This document shows positions 47,001 to 54,188 of a stretch of 64,000 nucleotides of DNA, piece by piece. A program made the translations under genes and the position numbers. Source of the DNA: Anaeromyces robustus (lineage: Eukaryota > Neocallimastigomycota > Neocallimastigomycetes > Neocallimastigales > Neocallimastigaceae); NCBI GenBank assembly GCA_002104895.1, contig MCFG01000240.1, forward strand, positions 15,001-79,000, read 5' to 3'. Below the pieces are notes generated by a model that saw only the letters and a program-made list of their open reading frames with translations, ran no database searches and was not told the origin of the DNA. Each line of letters opens with the position of its first letter. Within the stretch, counting starts at the first letter, position 1.

Positions 47001-49658
47001 CTTACTAATTCTATTGATTCGAATAAATTCATCGATTATTTTACTAGTTGAATTATCTATGACTTTAATACATTTTCCAATTTTATTTTCTTTCAAACTA
47101 TATTCATTTATTCTTTCCTTTTGAGGAATATTTGTAATTTCATAATCTTCTTTAAACATTTCTTTATAAAATTCTAACTGCTTAGAATACAATTCACTAT
47201 TTTTCATTTCATTTATATAAACAGCGTAATTACTAAATTGAACGTCTAACTCTGAAATTTGTAATCCATTATAGAATTTATTAATTTCATTTATAATAAT
47301 TGACATTGTAGTACCATCAGATATTATATGATGCATATCAATTAATAAAACTTCATTTCCAATAAATCCTACTCTAATTAATGGTGCTTTGGATAAATCA
47401 AATGGTCGAACAAATGTTTTAACGTTTTCATATGTATATTCTTCAAACATCAATAAGCATTTATCATCAATATGTCCATAAATTTCTGTTTTACCATTTA
47501 TTACCTTTGTAATAAATTTACTTCTTAAAATAATTTGTTTATCAAATAATATTTCAAATCCCTTTTTAATTTTTTCAATATCAACAGGTTTATTGAAATG
47601 GAAAATTCTAGGTATATTATATATAATGCTATTAGGATTTTTAATTGAGTCAATATATATTCCCATTTGTTGTGATGTTATTGGATATTCTTCATAATTA
47701 AATTTCTTGATTTCAATTAAACCGAATGATTCATTTTCATTTTCTATATTACTATTTATTTTATTTTCAATAAATTTTCCTAAATCATATATTATTGTAT
47801 GTGAAAGTACATCTTTCATGTATATCTTAACCAAAAATTCTTTTTCAATATATGTTGCTACTCGAATGGCCTGAAGACTATCTCCTCCTAATTCTAAAAA
47901 GTCTTGTGTTCTTCCAATCTTACTTTTATTAATATTAAATATCTTACTATATATTTCACATATCTTTTCTTCAATTTTATTTTTTGGTTTTATAAATTCT
48001 TCTTCCACTATATCTTCTATTTCTGGTTCAGGTAAAGCTTTCCTATCTAATTTACCATTTCTAGTAATTGGTAATTCACTAATTAATTTGAAATAATTTG
48101 GAACCATATAAATTGGAAGTTTGGATTTAAGGTATTCTCTAATTTTCTTACCTTGATTACTACTACTATCTGTACTTGGATTTTTCATGGTATAATAACA
48201 AATTAAGTATTTTTCTTCATTTTTATTCATACTATCAATAATAGCACAATGTTCTATTTCATTAATTTCTTTAATTGTGTTTTCTATTTCACCTAATTCT
48301 ATTCTATGTCCCTTAATTTTAACTTGAAAGTCAGCTCTTCCTAAATATTCAATCTCTCCATTATTCATCCATTTTCCTAAATCACCTGTGTTATACATCT
48401 TTTTAACTGTATCAATAGTATTTTCATCATATTTTTCTTCAATATTACTGTTAGAATAATTATTATATGGACAATTAACAAAGTTTTCTTTAGTTAATTT
48501 TGGTCTTCCTAAATATCCTTTACCAACACCAAATCCTCCAATATATATATATCCTACTACTCCAATTGGAACTGGTTTTTGATTCTTGTCAAGAATATAA
48601 ACTTTGCAATTACACATTGGCTTACCAATACTAACCTTATTTTCTTTTTCAGTATCTATTTCTTTAATTGTACATGTAACACTACATTCTGTTGGACCAT
48701 AACTATTGTATATTTTACATTTAGAACATTGATGAATTTCTTTACATAAATTTAATGGTAATGCTTCACCTATAAATATTAAAACCTTTATTTGTTTTAA
48801 ATGATTTCTAAATTCTTCATTTTCCATAAATAACTTAAATCTTGTAGGTGTAGTAGTGATAAATTCAATTTGATTTTCTTTAATATATTTACCCATGCTA
48901 TTAGTATTTTCAATTAATTTTTCATCAGCTAACACAATTGTCAATCCATGAATTAAACTGAATGTTATTTCTATATGATAAAGATCGAATGGAAAATTGG
49001 CAATGGCTAACATATTAGTAATACTATTCTTTCTTACTATAATATCATATATATTAATATTATTTCTATCATTATCAAATTTTCTAATGAAATTATAAAT
49101 ATTGAAATGACTAACTAATGCTCCTTTTGGTTTACCAGTTGTTCCAGATGTAAAAAGAACATAACATGTATCTTCTGGTTTATTTATATTTTCAATCGAC
49201 ATCTTATTCTTATTATAATTATGATTATTAATATTATATATATTATATTCTGGATTTTGTTCTAAATTTTTCACGATTTCTTCTACATCATATGTAAGAA
49301 TAAGTTTTGGTTTAACATCATTCAAAATAAACTTTATACGTTCTATTGGGAATTTTACATCAATTGGTAAAAATGCTCCACCTGCTTTTGATACGGCAAC
49401 TGATGCAATTACATAATATGGTGATCTTTTACTAATAATTGGTACTATATCATTTCTTTTAATACCACATTCTCTTAAATAATGTGCTAATGAATTACTC
49501 ATTTCATCTAATTCTCGATATTTATACTTTTCATTATTAAATATCAAAGCTGTTGATTCAGGTTTTTCTTCAGCAATACGACTAAATTCTACATGATATA
49601 TTTTATCACAATCATAGGTAAAATTATCATTATTAAATTTATTGATAACTTTTTCCAT
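37968..49658 (-). CDS. NRPS segment 2: A2-T2-C3-A3-T3-C4-A4-T4-C5-A5-T5
   Basis: 3896 residues from the first Met; twelve further codons (SIKEIEYIPKEE) precede it in the same frame back to the stop. It starts at the edge of A2 and ends 16 residues into C6 in a missense tail, because the frame is lost near 38007. All four A domains keep TSGTTGKPKG, an Asp in motif A4, YGPTE, TGDLGKW and NGKLDR. All four T domains keep the phosphopantetheine Ser (LGGDS or GGNS), and C3-C5 keep HHIISDG. No initiation or release function is present, so it is the middle of the synthetase and not an independent enzyme. Large parts repeat in segment 3: 40.7-44.1 kb matches 27.8-31.2 kb, and 38.0-39.2 kb matches 31.6-32.8 kb. 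Confidence 0.92.
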   Translation of the reverse strand: MEKVINKFNNDNFTYDCDKIYHVEFSRIAEEKPESTALIFNNEKYKYRELDEMSNSLAHYLRECGIKRNDIVPIISKRSPYYVIASVAVSKAGGAFLPIDVKFPIERIKFILNDVKPKLILTYDVEEIVKNLEQNPEYNIYNINNHNYNKNKMSIENINKPEDTCYVLFTSGTTGKPKGALVSHFNIYNFIRKFDNDRNNINIYDIIVRKNSITNMLAIANFPFDLYHIEITFSLIHGLTIVLADEKLIENTNSMGKYIKENQIEFITTTPTRFKLFMENEEFRNHLKQIKVLIFIGEALPLNLCKEIHQCSKCKIYNSYGPTECSVTCTIKEIDTEKENKVSIGKPMCNCKVYILDKNQKPVPIGVVGYIYIGGFGVGKGYLGRPKLTKENFVNCPYNNYSNSNIEEKYDENTIDTVKKMYNTGDLGKWMNNGEIEYLGRADFQVKIKGHRIELGEIENTIKEINEIEHCAIIDSMNKNEEKYLICYYTMKNPSTDSSSNQGKKIREYLKSKLPIYMVPNYFKLISELPITRNGKLDRKALPEPEIEDIVEEEFIKPKNKIEEKICEIYSKIFNINKSKIGRTQDFLELGGDSLQAIRVATYIEKEFLVKIYMKDVLSHTIIYDLGKFIENKINSNIENENESFGLIEIKKFNYEEYPITSQQMGIYIDSIKNPNSIIYNIPRIFHFNKPVDIEKIKKGFEILFDKQIILRSKFITKVINGKTEIYGHIDDKCLLMFEEYTYENVKTFVRPFDLSKAPLIRVGFIGNEVLLIDMHHIISDGTTMSIIINEINKFYNGLQISELDVQFSNYAVYINEMKNSELYSKQLEFYKEMFKEDYEITNIPQKERINEYSLKENKIGKCIKVIDNSTSKIIDEFIRINRISKSVFFISIYGCILSKYSGQEIIYTSMMNANRTNYYVENMIGMFVSTQPILLKYDKEYNSFLDILKVNMELLMELYNNQDISFSELVNTLKLKKVNNAFIFQPKSIIENNESDESIFSNEDIQTTYTLYEESNEIQLNNDNTAKFDITFSVIEREEGYSFIIEYNQGIYEVSLIENIMNSYIEIIKWLDKFNNNIKEIEYIPKEEKEKIINKFNNNVFEYDCNKLYHVEFSQVAKENENKIAIVCNGIEISYSELDKMSNSLGHYMREHDIGRGDIIPIICERSIYFVIGALAIMKSGAAYLPIDPDYPEERIKFMVEEVQSKMILEYVTNKENRLKLQNHEWNIYSLSEHNYEDHIEEINNINESDDLCYVLFTSGTTGKPKGTMITHNNIINYCLYSQTYNGKNMFGSTIENSLAISKFTFDISIGEIYLPLLIGSRVIICNDNEYNNPILIGNLIKKGNVDFMIITPTRMENYIKNKEFKDSLRNIKWMYMGAEVLNPKLLKNIIKSTNAVIYNAYGPTETTVNCTLKQLTYGNNNEDIDNIKINIGKPLCNCKIYILDETFKPVPIGVVGEIFISGYGVGKGYLNQPELTKKMFIECPYYNINGNPCTMYRTGDLGKWNEEGEIVCLGRIDFQVKIRGQRIELSEIENTIKEMKGIEYSTVIDRKYENGNKYLVCYFISENIINGNEIRRYLKSKLPSYMIPTYFVKIGNLPVTSNGKLDRKSLPEPNIKNLNKEEYVAPETEIEKIICKIYSQVFNIDINEIGRYNDFYELGGDSFNVIQVYTLMEKEFKIKVNMRDIFSNTVIYDLGQFINKKINANEESENESYDLNEIEKCDCKEYPITSQQMGVYIDSIKNPNSIIYNIPEAFKLIKSIDIEKVKNGFSRLFKKQDVLRSKYIEKEINGKTEIYGIIDDECLLKFEEYTYDNYKTFVRPFDLSKAPLIRVGFIENEVLLIDIHHIISDGTTMSIIRNEINKYYNGLELTELEVQFSDYAIHMNEMKSSELYSKQLEFYKEMFKEDYEITNIPQKEKITVYNGEFKDVKESKENEIGYYIKTIDQSMSDKINEYLRINKISKTAFFISIYGYILSKYSGQDIIYTSMMSANRNNHYVENMIGMFVSTQPILLKYDKSNISFLDIIKENMELLIELYNNQDISFSEMVNTLKLKKFNNAFIFQPKSITEDSPSNKSIFLKEENEMIYTLYQDNKELQLNNENNTKFDILFNAIEKEKNYIFSIEYNNKIYESIMIENIMNSFIEFVEHIDIFNENIKEIDYIPKEEKEKIINKFNDNNITFDCDKIYHVEFSRIAKEKPESIALIFNNEKYKYRELDEMSNSLAHYLRECGIKRNDIVPIISERSPYYVIASVAVSKAGGAYLPIDVKFPIERIKFILNDVKSKLILTYDVEEIVKNLEQNPEYNIYNINDHDYSKNKMSIENINKSEDTCYVLFTSGTTGKPKGALVSHFNIYNYLRKFENDDSCLSMYNILMEDNIQNILAITKFSFDIAHNEITYCLIHGLTIVLVDEELSEDVTSLSTYILNNKVDLINTTPSRIKLFMENEEFKKILKTIKVMIFSGEELPYNLCKYIHQYSKCKIINGYGPTECYFVTFKEIKEDTESTITIGKPICNCKIYILDKSLNPVPIGVEGEIYIGGYCVGKGYLNREELTNEKFIECPFRDEDMHNQIMYKTGDLGKWTAEGDIDYIGRIDFQVKINGQRIELGEIENILNEYSLIKYSVVIDKVNEEGNKYLICYYQSDSEITGEEIREYLTTKIPKYMIPNYYIRVNNFPVTSNGKLDRKALPEPNIEDRIKEVYVKPETEVERFICKIYSSIFNIDINNVGRTTNFYDIGGNSLNAIRVKYTIEKEMNVKINIKDILTYIEVKDLAKCIESIVNKDRNENKSLKYIHIDRRYSKEYPITSQQMGVYIDSIKNPNSIIYNLPRALQLNKSINIERIKEGFEMMLYKQEILRSKFIKKEIDGKTEIYGYIDDECSLLFEEYTYDNCGMFVRPFDLSKSPLIRVGFIGNEVLLIDMHHIISDGTTMSIIINEINKYYKELELTELEFQFSDYAIHMNEMKSSELYSKQLEFYKEMFKEDYEITSIPQKEKLSEFNINGMEESKIGNCFNDIDQHMSDKINEYLRVNRISKTAFFISIYGYILCKYSGQEIIYTSMMSANRNNHYVENMIGMFVSTQPILLKYDKLNNSFLDIIKENMEILMELYNNQDISFSELVNTLKLKKVNNAFIFQPKSIIENNESDETIFTKEEMKKNYTLYEESNNFLLNIDNKTKFDITFNVIESERGYSFMIEYNERKYESSLIENIMNSYIEIIKWLDKFNNNIKEIEYIPKEEKEKIINKFNNNVFEYDCNKLYHVEFSQVAKENENKIAIVCNGIEISYSELDKMSNSLGHYMREHDIGRGDIIPIICERSIYFVIGALVIMKSGAAYLPIDPDYPEERIKFMVEEVQSKMILEYVTNKENRLKLQNHEWNIYSLSEHNYEDHIEEINNINESDDLCYVLFTSGTTGKPKGTMITHNNLINYCLYTQTNNGEESIFYRKINNILSFTKFTHDISIGEINFALLNGSKIILCNEDEYNDPIKLGKLISKYYIDYIFSVPTRLEVYINYEEFYNSLKYVKILMLGGEKLNINFVKKLRIFENLNIYNVYGPTETTVVSNIKDLNEYKNKYNSEIEENSVGKPLCNFNMYILDKTLKPVPIGVVGEIFISGYGVGKGYLNQPELTKKMFIECPYHNINGNPCTMYRTGDLGKWNEEGEIVCLGRIDFQIKIRGQRIELSEIENTIKEIEGIEYSTVIDREHDNGDKYLVCYFISENIINGNEIRRYLKNKLPSYMIPNYFIKLDYLPVTSNGKLDRKSLPKPNIKELMKESYSSPENEIEEKICEIYSEIFNIDINEIGRNNDFYELGGNSFNAIRICNLIEKVFMIKINMRDIFSHSIIYEFGKFIDNKIKERNEKENEIYNIIEIKKRNSKEYPITSQQMEFILIQLRILIV
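38010..39238 (-). repeat. 1.23-kb intragenic duplication, copy B (module 5)
   Basis: Partner of 31558-32786. Its low-coordinate end coincides with the frameshift near 38007. Confidence 0.85.
38033..41254 (-). other. NRPS module 5 (C5-A5-T5)
   Basis: C5 HHIISDG at about 40878, A3 motif at about 39409-39440, T5 LGGNSF at about 38221. Specificity positions D-I-G-F-M-G-V-V-V. The second half of the A domain and T5 are nearly identical to module 7, but pocket residues differ. Confidence 0.85.
39400..40040 (-). repeat. 0.64-kb intragenic duplication, copy A (module 5 A-domain N-terminal part)
   Basis: Matches 45844-46484 (offset 6,444) almost exactly, from the C-A linker to the A3 motif. Downstream the two A domains diverge. 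Confidence 0.85.
40689..44089 (-). repeat. 3.4-kb intragenic duplication, copy B (modules 4/5)
   Basis: Partner of 27790-31190, covering part of C5, T4, A4 and part of C4. The scattered single-base differences show it is a real second copy, not an exact assembly repeat. Confidence 0.85.
41255..44480 (-). other. NRPS module 4 (C4-A4-T4)
   Basis: C4 HHIISDG at about 44103, A3 motif at about 42621-42650, T4 IGGNSL at about 41441. Specificity positions D-I-N-N-I-S-G-F-V are the same as in module 8, so both should load the same amino acid. Confidence 0.85.
44481..47690 (-). other. NRPS module 3 (C3-A3-T3)
   Basis: C3 HHIISDG at about 47313, A3 motif at about 45854-45884, T3 LGGDSF at about 44669. 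Specificity positions read D-I-G-I-Y-G-A-V-N. From the end of C3 to the A3 motif it is nearly identical to module 5, then the substrate-binding core differs. Confidence 0.85.
45844..46484 (-). repeat. 0.64-kb intragenic duplication, copy B (module 3 A-domain N-terminal part)
   Basis: Partner of 39400-40040. One visible coding difference is Ala/Val in the sequence IGAL(A/V)IMKSG. Confidence 0.85.
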
Positions 49659-50965
49659 TTCTTCTTTTGGAATGTATTCAATTTCTTTAATACTTTAATT
49701 AAATTTATTTAAATGTTTGATTATTTCAACATAACTATTCATTATCTTTTCAATCATTGATAATTCATAAATTCTCTTATTATAATCTACAGTTATTATA
49801 TATTCTTTTTCCTTTTCAATAATACTAAATGTTATATCAAATTTTGTAGTATTATCATTATTTAATTGAATTTCATTAGATTCTTCATTAAGTATATTAA
49901 TATTTATAATATTTCCATCAGAAAAAATGGATTTGTCTGAATTAATATTTTCCACAATACTCTTAGGTTGGAAAATAAATGCATTACTAACTTTCTTTAA
50001 TTTTAAAGTATTTAAAAGTTCTGAAAATGATATATCTTGATTATTATATAATTCCATTAATATTTTCATGTTTTCTTTAAGAATATCTAAAAATGAATTA
50101 TTTAATTGGTCATATTTAAAAAGAATTGGCTGAGTACTTACAAACATACCAATCATATTTTCTACATAATGATTATTTCTATTGGCACTCATCATTGAAG
50201 TATATATATTGTCTTGTCCACTATATTTACTCAATATATATCCATAGATACTAATAAAGAATGCTGTCTTACTAATTCTGTTGACCCTGATGTATTCATT
50301 GATTCTTTTACTCAATGAACTATCAATAATTTTTTCACAATTTCCAATTCCATTTTCAACTTTTTTATTTACGTCATATTCATTAATTTCTTCCTTTTGA
50401 GGAATATTTGTAATTTCATAATCTTCTTTAAACATTTCTTTATAAAATTCTATTTGTTTAAAATAAACTTCACTGTTTTTCATCTCATTCATATGAATAG
50501 CATAATCACTAAATTGAACTTCTAATTCAGTTAATTCCAGTTCATTATAATATTTATTTATTCCATTTATAATAATTGACATTGTAGTACCATCTGAAAT
50601 AATATGATGCATATCAATCAATAATACTTCATTTCCAATAAATCCTACTCTAATCAATGGTGCTTTAGATAAATCAAATGGTCGAACAAATTTTCTAACA
50701 CTTTCATATGTATATTCTTCAAATATCAATGAACATTCATCATCAATAAATCCATATATCTTAGTTTTACCATCAATTTCTTTTGGTAAATATTTACTTC
50801 TTAAAACATCATTATTTCTAATTAGTTCTTTAAATCCTTCTTTGATTTTTTCAATATCCAAATTCTTCTTCAATTTATATGAAAATGGAATATTATAAAC
50901 AGTACTGTTTCCATATTTTATTGAATCAACATATATACCAAGTTGTTGAGAAGTTATAGGATATG
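47691..50965 (-). other. NRPS module 2 (C2-A2-T2), contains the in-frame stop
   Basis: C2 HHIISDG lies at about 50590-50610, the TAA at 49697-49695 in the C2-A2 linker, the A3 motif at about 49122-49152 and the T2 motif LGGDSL at about 47879. Specificity positions read D-L-I-T-I-I-S-V-T, close to module 10 (last residue Ser there). The A4 motif is FDLY. Confidence 0.85.
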
Positions 50966-53900
50966 ATTTTTTATTATAATGCTTAATAGTTATTTCATTT
51001 TCAATTTCATTCCAATCTTTATTTTTATTTGAATCTATTTTTTCTTCAATATACTTACTTAAATCGCTTATTATAGGATGCATTAAAATTGTTTTAAAAT
51101 CAATCTTTATATGTAATTCTTTTTCAATTAAATTTATAATTTTTGTTGCATTTATACTATCACCGCCTAAATCATTAAAATCAGAATTCTTTCCTATATT
51201 TTTAATATCAATGTTTAAAACATTTCCATAAATATTACATAATTTCTTTTCAATATCTGTTTCTGGAACAATTATATCATTTAATTTTTTTATATCAACG
51301 AAAGGATCGGGTAAAGATCTTCTATCTAATTTTCCATGTGATGTTATAGGAATTTTATCGATTTTAATATAATAACTTGGAATCATATAGATTGGAAGTT
51401 TATTGACTAAATAATTTCTAAAATCTTTTTCTTGAATATCACTTTTAGAAATATAATAACAAATCAAACGCGTTTCACCATTTAAATTAGTTTTATTAAT
51501 AGTAACTGAATAATCAATTTCTTTCATTTCTTTTATAGTATTATCTATTTCGGAAAGTTCAATTCTAATACCATATATTTTGACTTGAAAATCTTTTCTT
51601 CCAGTACATATAAGATTACCATCATATGACCATTTTCCAAGATCACCTGTTTGATACATTTTTTTAGAATTGAATGGACAATTGATAAACTTTTCATTTG
51701 TTAATGTTTTATTATTAATATATCCAATATTTACACCATTACTTGATATATAGACATTTCCTTCAACACCAATTGGAACTGGTTTTAAATCATCATCCAA
51801 AATATATACTTCATTATTACCTGATGGTTTACCATTTGTAATTTCTTTATTATTATATAATATATCTTCGATATTGACACGACCTATAGTACAATCAACA
51901 GTACATTCAGTTTGACCATATCCACAATAAATATGACAACTTTTATCCAAATGCTTAGTAATATTACTTAGAATTACTTTTGTTATCTTTTCCCCACCCA
52001 AAATTAATGATTTAATATTTAAAAATGATTCTCTAAAACTTTTATCATTTAAATATTTATTAATTCTTGAAGGAGTACTGTTCATGAAATCAGCATGATA
52101 ATTTTTAATTAAATTTCCTAATAAAGTAGGATTATTAAATTCATCATCATTACATAGAATTACACACTTATTATGCAATAATGAATAAAATATTTCTACG
52201 ATTGACATAACAAAAGTTATCTTAGCAATTGATATAATATTACTAAATTCTTCCATAATAAAATCATTAGATGTTCCATCATTGGTTAAATTATAAATAC
52301 ATAAATTAATTATATTATTATGAGTTATCATAGCACCTTTTGGTTTTCCAGAAGTACCTGAAGTATAGTATATACCACATAAATCATTACCTTCATTAAT
52401 ATTATCTATACTATTTATATTTTTATTATAATCATGCAATTCTAAATCGATTGACATAATAGGATTTTTACTAAATATCTTTTTGTCATTATTGTTTCCA
52501 TTCTTTTCATGGGATAAATAAAATAATAAAAATTTAGCATTAACTTCATCAACGATATATTGAATACGTTCTTCAGGAAAATCTGGATCTATTGGAAGGT
52601 AAGCAGCACCTGATTTCATAATACCAATTGCAGCAATAATAAAATAGTGTGATCTATTACAAATTAAAGGAATAATGTCATTTCTTTTAACACCAATACT
52701 TCTTAAATAATGGGCTAATGAATTACTCATCTTCTCTACTTGTTCATATGTATACTTCTTATTATTAAACACAATAGCACAATTATTTGAATATTCCTTT
52801 AACTGTTTACTAAATTCTACATGATAAATTTTTTCTTCAATTTTTTCAAATCTCTTTTGATTAAAAACATTTAAAATTCTATTCATTTCTTCAGTTGAAA
52901 TATATTCAATATCATTAATATTTAAATAAAAATTATTACAACATTTTACAACATTTATATAATTATTTATCATATTATTTATTAAAAATTCATCATAAAA
53001 TCGACCATCATAATCAATAGAAATTTTATAATGATCATTAAGATCACTTACTTTGAAAATTAAATTAAATTTAAATAATTTATTTAAAAATAAAAAATAA
53101 TCATGATTTTCATCATAATCATAATTATTGTTTATATTATCAAACAATTTTTCAAAAATTTTCATATTTGACTCCTGATCTGAATCGAAAGAAAAACAAT
53201 TACTTAATTCTTTTAAATTTAATTGTTTTTCTAAATCAAAGTATGAAATTTCATTATTTTCAAAACCTAAAATAATATCTTTTACTTCTTGATAGACATT
53301 CATCATAGTAATATTATCTTCGTATTTCATTAAAACTGGCTGAACTTTAGAAATAGGTCCAAAAATATTTTCAGTATTATTATTTCTTGTGGAATCAAAT
53401 ATAGAGGAATAAACACGTGTTTGACCACTGTACTTATACATAATATAACCATATACACAAATAAAATATATTTTTTTATTTAAATTGTTAGATTTAATAA
53501 AATTATTGATAATTTCATAATCATTACTATCAATTATTTTACTACATTTTTTAACATTGATATTTTTATTTTCATCATTATTTTTATATTTCTTTATTGT
53601 TAAGTTTAATGTAGTATATTCACAATCAAATAATGATTTTAAAGTATTAAAATCATTATTAAAAAAGAATTTATCTTTATCCTCCTTTAATAAAACATAA
53701 TCTTTAAATTGTGGTTTTGAATCATTGATTAACCCATCATAATAATAATGTGTTAATTCATTAATCAAAATTTTAACAGATTCTTCATCTGCGATAATAC
53801 GATGAAAACTCAAAAGTAAAAATTTATCAGAAATAAATCCTACTCTAATAAGTGGAGCTTTCCATAAATCAAATGGACTTAAAAATTCATTAATATTCTC

Positions 53901-54188
53901 ATCAGATAAATCTTCAAATTTTAATTGACAATCATTATCGATACATCTAAAAATTTTTGTTTGATTGTCAACTTCATCTTCATAAAATTTTGCTCTTAAA
54001 TTTTCATGTTTTTGAAACAATTTAAGAATACCATTTTTTAATTTATTAATATCTAAATTTTCTTTTAATTGTAATTTTTTGTAAATAATATATTTGTTTT
54101 TATCTTTATCATTAAAATAATTATAGTAAATATGTTCTTGAATTCCAATAACGGAATAACAATTTGAAGAATTCTTCATTAAATCCAT
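49695..54188 (-). CDS. NRPS segment 1: C1-A1-T1-C2
   Basis: 1497 residues. The start MDLMKN is the first Met of the frame, with AT-rich non-coding DNA upstream. Residues about 1-470 are C1, whose active-site motif is HRIIADE instead of HHxxxDG. Residues about 480-990 are A1, with TSGTSGKPKG (A3), FVMS in place of FDxS (A4), GYGQTE (A5), YQTGDLGKW (A7), GRKDFQVKIYGIRIEL (A8) and HGKLDR (A10). T1 follows with DLGGDSI near residue 1010. C2 from about residue 1075 is canonical (HHIISDG). The frame stops inside the C2-A2 linker at a codon where sister modules have Glu (FNENIQEIEYIP in module 11, FN-stop-SIKEIEYIP here). As a separate protein it would lack any release domain, so it is best read as the N-terminal part of the full synthetase. 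Confidence 0.92.
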   Translation of the reverse strand: MDLMKNSSNCYSVIGIQEHIYYNYFNDKDKNKYIIYKKLQLKENLDINKLKNGILKLFQKHENLRAKFYEDEVDNQTKIFRCIDNDCQLKFEDLSDENINEFLSPFDLWKAPLIRVGFISDKFLLLSFHRIIADEESVKILINELTHYYYDGLINDSKPQFKDYVLLKEDKDKFFFNNDFNTLKSLFDCEYTTLNLTIKKYKNNDENKNINVKKCSKIIDSNDYEIINNFIKSNNLNKKIYFICVYGYIMYKYSGQTRVYSSIFDSTRNNNTENIFGPISKVQPVLMKYEDNITMMNVYQEVKDIILGFENNEISYFDLEKQLNLKELSNCFSFDSDQESNMKIFEKLFDNINNNYDYDENHDYFLFLNKLFKFNLIFKVSDLNDHYKISIDYDGRFYDEFLINNMINNYINVVKCCNNFYLNINDIEYISTEEMNRILNVFNQKRFEKIEEKIYHVEFSKQLKEYSNNCAIVFNNKKYTYEQVEKMSNSLAHYLRSIGVKRNDIIPLICNRSHYFIIAAIGIMKSGAAYLPIDPDFPEERIQYIVDEVNAKFLLFYLSHEKNGNNNDKKIFSKNPIMSIDLELHDYNKNINSIDNINEGNDLCGIYYTSGTSGKPKGAMITHNNIINLCIYNLTNDGTSNDFIMEEFSNIISIAKITFVMSIVEIFYSLLHNKCVILCNDDEFNNPTLLGNLIKNYHADFMNSTPSRINKYLNDKSFRESFLNIKSLILGGEKITKVILSNITKHLDKSCHIYCGYGQTECTVDCTIGRVNIEDILYNNKEITNGKPSGNNEVYILDDDLKPVPIGVEGNVYISSNGVNIGYINNKTLTNEKFINCPFNSKKMYQTGDLGKWSYDGNLICTGRKDFQVKIYGIRIELSEIDNTIKEMKEIDYSVTINKTNLNGETRLICYYISKSDIQEKDFRNYLVNKLPIYMIPSYYIKIDKIPITSHGKLDRRSLPDPFVDIKKLNDIIVPETDIEKKLCNIYGNVLNIDIKNIGKNSDFNDLGGDSINATKIINLIEKELHIKIDFKTILMHPIISDLSKYIEEKIDSNKNKDWNEIENEITIKHYNKKSYPITSQQLGIYVDSIKYGNSTVYNIPFSYKLKKNLDIEKIKEGFKELIRNNDVLRSKYLPKEIDGKTKIYGFIDDECSLIFEEYTYESVRKFVRPFDLSKAPLIRVGFIGNEVLLIDMHHIISDGTTMSIIINGINKYYNELELTELEVQFSDYAIHMNEMKNSEVYFKQIEFYKEMFKEDYEITNIPQKEEINEYDVNKKVENGIGNCEKIIDSSLSKRINEYIRVNRISKTAFFISIYGYILSKYSGQDNIYTSMMSANRNNHYVENMIGMFVSTQPILFKYDQLNNSFLDILKENMKILMELYNNQDISFSELLNTLKLKKVSNAFIFQPKSIVENINSDKSIFSDGNIININILNEESNEIQLNNDNTTKFDITFSIIEKEKEYIITVDYNKRIYELSMIEKIMNSYVEIIKHLNKFN
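50966..54188 (-). other. NRPS module 1 (C1-A1-T1), degenerate initiation module
   Basis: C1 active site HRIIADE lies at about 53790-53812. A3 motif is at 52333-52362 and the T1 Ser motif at about 51159-51175. The nine specificity positions by manual alignment to GrsA (235, 236, 239, 278, 299, 301, 322, 330, 331) read V-M-V-N-I-G-G-V-D. Val replaces the Asp that normally holds the substrate amino group (codon GTT at 52211-52209; sister modules have GAT). Either the module is dead or it starts with a substrate lacking a free alpha-amino group. It is the most divergent module of the eleven. Confidence 0.8.

Larger units (their letters stand above)
17050..54188 (-). other. Giant 11-module NRPS locus, broken into three ORFs
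   Basis: The three ORFs at 54188-49695, 49658-37968 and 37872-17050 read as one protein of about 12,380 residues: C-A-T repeated eleven times plus a terminal C. A in-frame TAA (49697-49695) and a one-base loss near 38007 are the only breaks, and both fall inside otherwise conserved domains. T-domain Ser motifs recur every 3.21-3.29 kb. There are no introns and no epimerase, methyltransferase, thioesterase or reductase domain. Each module would activate an amino acid with ATP (A), hold it on a phosphopantetheine arm (T) and join it to the chain (C). The intronless form and bacterial-style modules suggest ancient transfer from bacteria followed by internal expansion. Whether the breaks are real or assembly errors cannot be told from one sequence. 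Confidence 0.9.

Noticed and set aside
37872-49658. Three separate NRPS genes in place of one
   Set aside because: Segments 2 and 3 start inside a linker and a C domain respectively. Conserved codons continue upstream of both Met codons, and there is no intergenic gap.
12245-54188. Spermidine synthase as a tailoring gene of the NRPS
   Set aside because: The two are 3.9 kb apart across low-complexity DNA, and the enzyme has normal housekeeping motifs. Nothing links them beyond sharing a strand.
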